Below, one piece after another: positions 30,207 through 37,262 of a stretch of 37,262 nucleotides of DNA. Source of the DNA: Pseudonocardia sp. (GTDB lineage: Bacteria > Actinomycetota > Actinomycetes > Mycobacteriales > Pseudonocardiaceae); assembly GCA_016794615.1 (NCBI GenBank), contig JAEUJO010000111.1, forward strand, positions 1 to 37,262, read 5' to 3'. The translations under genes and the position numbers were made by a program. The notes beneath the pieces were generated by a model, which was not told the origin of the DNA, ran no database searches, and was given only the letters and a program-made list of their open reading frames with translations. Position 1 is the stretch's first letter, and each line of letters opens with the position of its first letter.

Positions 30207-30767
30207 TCAGGACACCCGGCCGAGGTACCGGCCGTCACGGGTGTCGACCTTCACCTTCTCGCCGGTCGAGAGGAACAGCGGCACCTGGATCTCGGCGCCG
30301 GTCTCCAGCGTGGCCGGCTTGGTGCCGCCGGTCGAGCGGTCGCCCTGCAGGCCGGGGTCGGTGTGCGCGACGATCAGCTCGACGGAGGTGGGGAGCTCGA
30401 TGTAGAGCGGCACGCCGTCGTGCGTCGCGACCATCGCCGTCTGGTTCTCCAGGAGGTAGTTCGCGGCGTCGCCGACCGTCGACTCCGCGATCGGGATCTG
30501 GTCGTAGGTGTCACCGTCCATGAAGACGAAGTCCGTGCCGTCGCGGTAGAGGTAGGTCATGTCACGCCGGTCCACGGTGGCGGTGTCGACCTTCGTGCCC
30601 GCGTTGAAGGTCTTGTCGACGACCTTGCCGGTGAGCACGTTCTTCAGGGTGGTGCGCACGAACGCACCGCCCTTGCCGGGCTTGACGTGCTGGAACGCCG
30701 TGACCGCCCAGAGCTGGCCGTCGAGGTTGAGCACCAGGCCGTTCTTCAGGTCGTTCGTCGTCGCCAC
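30207..30767 (-). CDS. efp: Translation elongation factor P
   Basis: A 186-residue factor that relieves ribosomes stalled at polyproline. It has an N-terminal KOW-like domain ([20 protein letters not shown]), the tip loop [17 protein letters not shown] with Lys32 at the position that contacts the peptidyl-transferase centre, and two OB domains ending [11 protein letters not shown]. No modifying enzyme gene is in the window. GTG 30767 has GGAGAT about 7 nt upstream. The many proline-rich proteins encoded nearby would be natural substrates. Confidence 0.97.
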   Translation of the reverse strand: MATTNDLKNGLVLNLDGQLWAVTAFQHVKPGKGGAFVRTTLKNVLTGKVVDKTFNAGTKVDTATVDRRDMTYLYRDGTDFVFMDGDTYDQIPIAESTVGDAANYLLENQTAMVATHDGVPLYIELPTSVELIVAHTDPGLQGDRSTGGTKPATLETGAEIQVPLFLSTGEKVKVDTRDGRYLGRVS

Positions 30768-30900
30768 GGGCGGTATCTCCTGCGTCTGCTGCGGGGGCGC
30801 GGTCTGGTCACGCGCCGGATGTCTCGGTGCCGGCGCCCGGACCGGCGCCGTCGTCTCGTCGAGCCTACCCGGACCGGAACACCCCTCCCCGGGCGCCCGG

Positions 30901-31626
30901 TCAGGCGGCGACCGCGTGCACCACCTCGACGGTCACCGACACGTCCTGCGTGCCCGGTTGGATCGGGACGGCCGCCTGCGCCGCCGCGCTGTCGCGGGTC
31001 ACCGGGGCCGGAGGCCGGCCACCACTCACCTCGGTGATCGACAGGATCGGCCCGAGGCCCACGTCCGCGGCGTCGGCGAGCTGGCGGGCCTGGGTCACGG
31101 CCTGCCGGACGGCATCGGCGCGGGCCTGGGCCCGCGGCTGCGAGTCGTCGTCGATCGCGAAGGCGATCTGCTGCACGCGCACCGCGTCGCCCGCGGCCTG
31201 CGCGGCGGCGTCGACGAGCGCTCCCGCCCCGGCGATGTCGCGCAGGGTGGCCGTGACCTCGTTGGTCACCTCGTAACCGCTGATCCGGCCGTCGGTCTCG
31301 AACGTCGGCGAGATCGACAGGCCGCTGGTCCGCAGATCCTCGTCGGCGACGCCGCGGCCGCGCAGGACGTCGAGCAGGCCGCCGGTGCGGGTGTTGTTGT
31401 CGGCCAGTGCGTCGGCCGCGGACGCCGCGCGGGTCTGCACGCCGAGGACGACCGTCAGCGTGTCCGGGGTGCCCGCGACGGTGCCGACACCCCGGGTGGT
31501 GATGCTCGTCCGGTCCGGCGCCGCCCGGCCGAGCTCGGCTGTCGTGCCCGACGCGCACCCCGCGAGCAGAAGGACGCCGGCGAGGACGGCGATGCGGGTC
31601 AGAGCGCGGGTCAGAGCGCGGGTCAT
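30901..31626 (-). CDS. SIMPL-domain (DUF541) lipoprotein
   Basis: A 241-residue exported protein. A basic N-terminus ([11 protein letters not shown], encoded by a short tandem duplication) precedes a hydrophobic stretch and the lipobox LLAGC, so it should be lipidated and anchored outside the membrane. The body matches SIMPL proteins: [20 protein letters not shown] at the start, [23 protein letters not shown] in the middle and a C-terminal ISITEVSGG. The function of the family is unclear. ATG 31626 gives a proper signal; the longer frame to 31686 does not. It lies between efp and the M24 peptidase gene. Confidence 0.85.
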   Translation of the reverse strand: MTRALTRALTRIAVLAGVLLLAGCASGTTAELGRAAPDRTSITTRGVGTVAGTPDTLTVVLGVQTRAASAADALADNNTRTGGLLDVLRGRGVADEDLRTSGLSISPTFETDGRISGYEVTNEVTATLRDIAGAGALVDAAAQAAGDAVRVQQIAFAIDDDSQPRAQARADAVRQAVTQARQLADAADVGLGPILSITEVSGGRPPAPVTRDSAAAQAAVPIQPGTQDVSVTVEVVHAVAA

Positions 31627-31730
31627 GGCGATGGCCTTTCGGTCGACGTGCCGACAGGACGGAGGAACCGGGGTGGCGGGTTGCATGCCGCGGCGGAGAG
31701 CCCGGCGCGCCGTCGGGCAGCGGCGCGCGG

Positions 31731-32822
31731 CTAGCCGATCTCGAGCAGCTCGCGCGGGGAGCGGGTGAGCACCTCGGGCACGCCGTTGCGGACGATCAGG
31801 GTGTCCTCGATCCGCACCCCGCCGCGCCCGGGCAGGTACACCCCGGGCTCGACCGTGACGACCATGCCCACCTGCAGCGCACCGGTCCCGGTGGGGCCGA
31901 GCAGGGGCGGCTCGTGGATCTGCAGGCCGACACCGTGCCCCAGCCCGTGCACGAACTCGTCGCCGTAGCCCGCACCCGCGACCACCTCACGGGCGGCGGC
32001 GTCGACGTCGACGACCTGCGCGCCCGGGGTGAGCCGAGCCCGCCCCACCTCCTGGGCGGCGGCGACGAGCGCGTGCAGGTCGCGCTGCCAGCCTGCGGCC
32101 CTGCCGAGCACCACGGTGCGGGTCATGTCCGAGTGGTAGCCGTCGACGAGCGCACCGAAGTCGATCTTCACCAGGTCCCCGCGGCGCATCGACGAGTCCG
32201 TCGGACGGTGGTGCGGCACCGCGGAGTGCGGGCCCGCTGCGACGATCGTCGGGAACGACGGCCCCTCGGCGCCGCGCGCCCGCATGCGCGTCTCCAGGTC
32301 GTACGAGACGTCCCGTTCGCTGCGGCCGGACCGCAGGCCACCCGCCGCGATGAGGTCGGCGAGCGCGGAGTCGGCGACGGCGCACGCGGCGCGCAGCGCG
32401 GCGATCTCGGTCTCGTCCTTGACCAGCCGCAGGCGACCCACCAGACCCGGCGTGCGGTGCAGCAGCACGGTGTCGCCCGCGGCGTCGACCAACGCCTCGT
32501 GCTGGTCGACGGTGACCACGTCCGACTCGAAGCCCAGCCGGGTCACCCCCAGGTCGTCAGCCGAGGTTGCGAGCGCGAGGGCACCGCCGCGGTCGATCAT
32601 CCGCTCCAGGTCGCCGACCTCCTCGGCGCTCTGCGTGTCGTACCGCCCGTCCGTGCAGAAGCGGCTGGCCGCGTCGCCGTCGACATGCAGCAGGAGGCTG
32701 GCCTGGGAACCGGTGAACCCCGTCAGGTACCGGACGTTCACCAGATCCGTGACCAGCAGTGCTTCGACGTCGGCGGTGCGCAGCAGCCCGCGCAGTGCCG
32801 CGCGGCGGGAGGCGTGGGACAC
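31731..32822 (-). CDS. M24-family aminopeptidase (Xaa-Pro type)
   Basis: A 363-residue cytoplasmic metallopeptidase. The N-terminal creatinase-like domain (about 1-130) has LLVTDLVNVRYLTGFTGSQA. The pita-bread domain has all five metal ligands: two Asp in DFGALVDGYHSDMTRT, His in GLGHGVGLQIHE, Glu in VTVEPGVYLPG and Glu in GVRIEDT. It resembles the pepQ gene located next to efp in mycobacteria. GTG 32822 starts SHASRRAALRGLL; the frame extends upstream through another gene. Prolidase or aminopeptidase activity cannot be told apart by sequence alone. Confidence 0.9.
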   Translation of the reverse strand: MSHASRRAALRGLLRTADVEALLVTDLVNVRYLTGFTGSQASLLLHVDGDAASRFCTDGRYDTQSAEEVGDLERMIDRGGALALATSADDLGVTRLGFESDVVTVDQHEALVDAAGDTVLLHRTPGLVGRLRLVKDETEIAALRAACAVADSALADLIAAGGLRSGRSERDVSYDLETRMRARGAEGPSFPTIVAAGPHSAVPHHRPTDSSMRRGDLVKIDFGALVDGYHSDMTRTVVLGRAAGWQRDLHALVAAAQEVGRARLTPGAQVVDVDAAAREVVAGAGYGDEFVHGLGHGVGLQIHEPPLLGPTGTGALQVGMVVTVEPGVYLPGRGGVRIEDTLIVRNGVPEVLTRSPRELLEIG

Positions 32823-32832
32823 GCCCGGGAGC

Positions 32833-33060
32833 CTACGGCTCGGAGGCCGCGGACAGGCCCAGCACCTGCCGGACGAGCTGCGGCACGAGCGCATCGCGGT
32901 GACCGAGATAGCCGAACTCGGCGTGGGCGAGCAGCTCCCGGGCGGCGAGCTCGCCGAGCGGACCGGGTATCGCGCGGCGGGCGTGCACGGCCGCGGCGCG
33001 CAACCGGCCGATCTCGTGCGCAGCCAACCGCGGCGCGTGCGACGTGGGGACGACGGACAT
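32833..33060 (-). CDS. Small conserved-looking protein of unknown function
   Basis: A 75-residue, largely helical protein (APRLAAHEIGRLRAAAVHAR, then LGELAARELLAHAEFGYLGH) with no signal peptide or membrane helix. ATG 33060 has GGAGGTG 3 nt upstream and the stop is 10 bp before the peptidase start, so the two are probably co-translated. The longer frame to 33165 runs into a hairpin region. I do not recognise a family. Confidence 0.65.
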   Translation of the reverse strand: MSVVPTSHAPRLAAHEIGRLRAAAVHARRAIPGPLGELAARELLAHAEFGYLGHRDALVPQLVRQVLGLSAASEP

Positions 33061-33411
33061 GGGCACCTCCGATGCCGGTGGGTGGGCCGGCCGGCGGGCC
33101 GACCCACCAGGAGGAGGGCGGAGGCGCCCGCTTGATACCGGGCGCGGATCCGCCGGCGGCCCCACCGCGGGCCGAGTGGGATCCGGGGCCCGGTATCGGC
33201 CGAATGATCAGCCTGCCCGGGTCGAGCCCGATCGTCCAGGGGTCGGGTTGGCCGATCCGGCGCCGATACCCGCCGGATGTGCCGCGGTCGGCCTGCTCGG
33301 CTCGACCGCGAGCGTCGTGATCTCCCGGCGGTCCGCGGGGTCGCGGCACGAGGTGCACGTCGGACGAGCGCTCCTGCGCCTCCAGCGACGGCACGAGCCG
33401 TCGGTGAGGGG
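33061..33411 (-). repeat. Intergenic region with two long imperfect palindromes
   Basis: No gene is supported in these 351 bp between aroB and the small ORF. GGTGGGCCGGCC (33081-33092) pairs with GGCCGACCCACC (33097-33108), with one mismatch. GATACCGGGCGCGGATCC (33134-33151) pairs with the complement of 33179-33197, differing only in the central two to three bases. A related GGTATCGGCC/GGCGCCGATACC pair spans 33192-33270. They may terminate aroB transcription or be dispersed palindromes. Confidence 0.6.
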
Positions 33412-34605
<1,194 letters not shown>

Positions 34606-35313
34606 TCACGGGCGAGGGCGGACGAACGGATCGGGCAGCGGCGTACCCGCGACCGGCGTCGGAACGTCCAGCGGGTCCGCGGCCGACGTGGCGCGCGGGG
34701 TGCCGTACGGCGGGGTCGGCTCCAGCGCGGCACGCACCAGAGCGTCGTCCAGGGTTCCCGGGTGGGCCTGTGCCACCCCGACGAGCACCGCCCGTACGAC
34801 CTGGTTCGCGCTGCGCCGTGACGTGTCGACCTCGACGGTCGCGACCTCGCGGTACAGCGGGGCGCGGGCGTCGAGCAGCGCCTTGAAGGTGGCGCGCGGG
34901 TTCACCCCCGCCAGCAGCGGCCGCGCGGTCGACATCCCGGTGCGCCGGATCCCGTCGACCAGCCCGACCCACAGCAGCACCACGCGGTGGCCGCGCAGGC
35001 GCTCGCGGGTGGACGCGGCCAGCACGGACCCACCACCGAGCGCGAGCACACCGCGGGCGGTGGTCAGGGCTTCGGCCACGAGCTCACGCTCCAGAGCCCG
35101 GAAGGCGTCCTCGCCGTCCTCGGTGAAGATCGACGCGATCGGCTTGCCGGCGCGCTCCACGATCAGCGCGTCCACGTCGGTGAACGTCACCCCCATCCGC
35201 CGGGCCAGCACCCGGCCGACCGTCGTCTTGCCGGCACCGGGCGGACCGACCAGGACCAGGACGGGACGGCCCTGCGCCGGACCTTCTTGTGCCGGATCTT
35301 CTGGGGAACTCAC
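34606..35313 (-). CDS. aroK: Shikimate kinase with Pro-rich C-terminal extension
   Basis: A 235-residue kinase. The P-loop is VLVGPPGAGKTTVGRVLARR. The shikimate-binding Asp and Arg are in FTDVDALI and FRALERELV, GVLALGGGS is the GGG motif, and STARPLL is the lid Arg. The family is usually about 170-180 residues. Here a 15-residue leader (with GPAQEGPAQG) and a tail from about 185 rich in Pro/Thr/Asp (TPPYGTPRATSAAD) are added. GTG 35313 has GGAG 4 nt upstream. It phosphorylates shikimate between AroB and AroC steps, and its gene lies between theirs. Confidence 0.95.
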   Translation of the reverse strand: MSSPEDPAQEGPAQGRPVLVLVGPPGAGKTTVGRVLARRMGVTFTDVDALIVERAGKPIASIFTEDGEDAFRALERELVAEALTTARGVLALGGGSVLAASTRERLRGHRVVLLWVGLVDGIRRTGMSTARPLLAGVNPRATFKALLDARAPLYREVATVEVDTSRRSANQVVRAVLVGVAQAHPGTLDDALVRAALEPTPPYGTPRATSAADPLDVPTPVAGTPLPDPFVRPRP

Positions 35314-35407
35314 GACGCTCCAGGGTAGAGGACGCGACCGCACTCACCGACCGGCATCTCACTCCTCCTCCGGCCGGCCCGCCCGGTGACCCACGTCGGT
35401 GAGCGGG

Positions 35408-36655
35408 TCAGCCGCGGCCCGCCTCCCGATAGGCCCGGACGTTGCGGCGGGTCTCCGCGAGGGAGTCGCCGCCGAACTTCTCCAGCGCCGCGTCGGCCAG
35501 CACCAGCGCCACCATCGCCTCGGCCACGACCCCGGCCCGCGGCACCGCGCATGCATCGGAACGCTGATGGATCGCGGTGGCCGCCTCCCCGGTCGCGACA
35601 TCGACCGTGCGCAGCGCGCGTGGCACCGTCGAGATCGGCTTCATCGCCACCCGCACCCGCACGGGCTCGCCGTTGGTCATCCCTCCCTCGATGCCACCGG
35701 CCCGGTTGGACAGCCGTCGGACGGGAGGGACGACGCCGGGCGACCCCGAGGGCTCGTCCGGCCGGGCGTGCGACCCCGACCTCGTCCTCTCGTCCGCGTC
35801 GCCGGGCAGCATCTCGTCGTGCGCGACGCTGCCCCGCCGGTGCGCGGTGCGGAAGCCGTCGCCGATCTCGACCCCCTTCATCGCCTGTATCCCCATCAGC
35901 GCCCCGGCCAGCCGGGCGTCGAGACGCCGGTCGGAGTGCACGTACGAGCCGAGCCCCACCGGCAGTCCGTACGCGATGACCTCGATGACGCCGCCGAGCG
36001 TGTCGGCGTCGTCGTGTGCGGCGTCGATCTCGGCCATCATCGCGGCTGCGGTCGCCTCGTCGAACGCGCGGACCGGGCTCGCGTCCACCCGCTCCAGATC
36101 CCCGGGGCCCGGCACCGGCTCGTCGTCAGGAGCGTCGATCGCACCGATCGCCACGACGTGGGAGACGACCTCGACGCCCAGGGCCTGCCGGAGGAACGCC
36201 TTCGCGACCGTGCCGAGCACGACCCGCGACGCGGTCTCCCGGGCGCTGGCCCGCTCCAGCACGGGCCGGGCATCGGTGAAGCCGTACTTCGTCATCCCGG
36301 CCAGGTCGGCGTGTCCCGGCCGGGGCCGCGTCAGTGGCGCGTTGCGGGCACGGTTGGCGATCAGCTCCGGGTCGACGGGGTCGGCCGCCATCACCGTCTC
36401 CCACTTCGGCCACTCGGTGTTGCCGATGCGCACTGCGACCGGTCCGCCCTGGGTCAGGCCGTGCCGGATCCCGCCGATCACCTCGAGCTCGTCGGCCTCG
36501 AACGCCATTCGCGGGCTGCGGCCGTGCCCGAGCTTGCGCCGGGCCAGCTCGGTGGTCAGCTCCTTGGTGGTGATCTCCACACCGGCGACCATGCCCTCGA
36601 GCACAGCGACCAGCGCAGGACCGTGGGACTCCCCGGCGGTGATCCAGCGCAGCAC
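35408..36655 (-). CDS. aroC: Chorismate synthase
   Basis: A 415-residue FMN-dependent lyase for the last common aromatic step. It has [17 protein letters not shown] (signature 1), [42 protein letters not shown] (signature 2) and [17 protein letters not shown] (signature 3). GTG 36655 ([12 protein letters not shown]) fits the family exactly; a longer frame upstream is unrelated. A charged insertion ([18 protein letters not shown], about 300-320) adds roughly 20 residues. The next gene, aroK, starts 94 bp downstream. Confidence 0.97.
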   Translation of the reverse strand: MLRWITAGESHGPALVAVLEGMVAGVEITTKELTTELARRKLGHGRSPRMAFEADELEVIGGIRHGLTQGGPVAVRIGNTEWPKWETVMAADPVDPELIANRARNAPLTRPRPGHADLAGMTKYGFTDARPVLERASARETASRVVLGTVAKAFLRQALGVEVVSHVVAIGAIDAPDDEPVPGPGDLERVDASPVRAFDEATAAAMMAEIDAAHDDADTLGGVIEVIAYGLPVGLGSYVHSDRRLDARLAGALMGIQAMKGVEIGDGFRTAHRRGSVAHDEMLPGDADERTRSGSHARPDEPSGSPGVVPPVRRLSNRAGGIEGGMTNGEPVRVRVAMKPISTVPRALRTVDVATGEAATAIHQRSDACAVPRAGVVAEAMVALVLADAALEKFGGDSLAETRRNVRAYREAGRG

Positions 36656-36692
36656 GCCCCCATCATCCCCCTGCCTGCACCGGCCACACGTC

Positions 36693-37262
36693 TCAGGGAC
36701 CCCGCGCCCCGGATGCGGCGACGAACAGGCCGGCGAGGAGCATCGACGGGCCGTGTGGCAGCACCCCGCGCCGGCCCCGGACCACCAGCAGCACGGCCGC
36801 AACGGCACCGCTGAAGATCGCGGCGAGCACGCCACCCACGACCAGCGCCTCCCACGACACCCCGGCGAGCACCGCGCCGAGCGGCGCGGCCAGCTTGACG
36901 TCGCCCGCTCCCAGCGCCGCCGGCGCGGCGAGGTGCACCGCGGCGTATGCCGCGGACGCCAGCACCGCGCCCACCGCCGCGCGCAGCACCACCGCGGGGC
37001 CGAGCGGCGCGAGCAACAACAGCGCCAGCGGTAGCGCAGGCAGGGTCAGCGCGTCCGGCAGGCGCCGGTGCAGCACGTCGACCGCACCGGCCACGACCGC
37101 GAGCCAGCCGAGGCCGAGCAGCACCGGCAGCCACGGCGCGGGGACGAGGCCCGCCCCGGCGGCGGTACCGACCGCGCCCCACGCGAGCGCGACCCCGAGC
37201 TCGCACCACGGCGGCGGCACGCAGGCCCCGCGGCGCAGCCGACCCAGGAGCCGCCGGGCGGC
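36693..37262 (-). CDS. Prepilin peptidase / A24-family protease, N-terminus cut by window edge
   Basis: The frame is open to the right edge, so the true start may be outside; GTG 37220 would give 175 residues. It is almost entirely membrane helices. Both catalytic aspartates of the family are present, in [14 protein letters not shown] and [13 protein letters not shown]. The N-terminal cysteine-rich methyltransferase domain of long forms is not visible, though PPPWCEL precedes helix 1. It would process type IV pilin-like or tad-type prepilins. An A24 gene next to aroC is common in actinobacteria. It ends 37 bp before aroC. Confidence 0.88.
   Translation of the reverse strand, partial: AARRLLGRLRRGACVPPPWCELGVALAWGAVGTAAGAGLVPAPWLPVLLGLGWLAVVAGAVDVLHRRLPDALTLPALPLALLLLAPLGPAVVLRAAVGAVLASAAYAAVHLAAPAALGAGDVKLAAPLGAVLAGVSWEALVVGGVLAAIFSGAVAAVLLVVRGRRGVLPHGPSMLLAGLFVAASGARGP

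Overview
The window is very GC-rich chromosomal DNA from an actinomycete. Gene content and order resemble the mycobacterial and streptomycete core chromosome. BldD, the small actinobacterial integration host factor, the family-2 OMP decarboxylase, a helicase-degenerate PriA and the PyrR translational-control signal all point to Actinomycetota. A Pseudonocardia-like genus is my guess, not a result.

Almost all genes are on the minus strand, so transcription runs from right to left. Right end (29.7-37.3 kb): a prepilin peptidase (cut by the edge), aroC, aroK, aroB (chorismate synthesis), a small unknown gene, an M24 metallopeptidase, a SIMPL-domain lipoprotein, efp and nusB. bldD stands alone on the plus strand and is divergent from the pyrimidine operon. 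The operon pyrR-pyrB-pyrC-carA-carB-pyrF (20.1-28.6 kb) encodes most of UMP synthesis; a dihydroorotate dehydrogenase-family gene lies far away at the left edge. Next come a stand-alone response-regulator receiver, mihF, gmk, rpoZ and coaBC (16.7-20.0 kb).

From about 13.4 to 16.7 kb the core order is interrupted by a more A/T-rich accessory block. It holds a helix-turn-helix/membrane/SH3-like protein (minus strand), a small secreted four-cysteine protein and a four-helix membrane protein (both plus strand). No transposase, integrase or tRNA is visible there.

The core then resumes: metK, priA, def, fmt, rsmB, rpe and a riboflavin cluster ribD-ribE-ribBA-ribH. A bacterial PH-domain membrane protein and the truncated dihydroorotate dehydrogenase homologue follow. 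Many genes abut or overlap by a few bases, which implies translational coupling.

Three non-coding signals stand out. First, a textbook PyrR-binding RNA hairpin whose lower stem includes the pyrR Shine-Dalgarno sequence. Second, a dispersed repeat (consensus begins GTGAGYGAGCG and ends GCAGCGAGGGAG) that sits at gene junctions, always in the transcription sense. It supplies ribosome-binding sites, start or stop codons and even coding sequence, including an apparently unavoidable N-terminal extension of Fmt. Third, a 21-bp-stem hairpin joined to three 12-bp tandem repeats between pyrB and pyrC.
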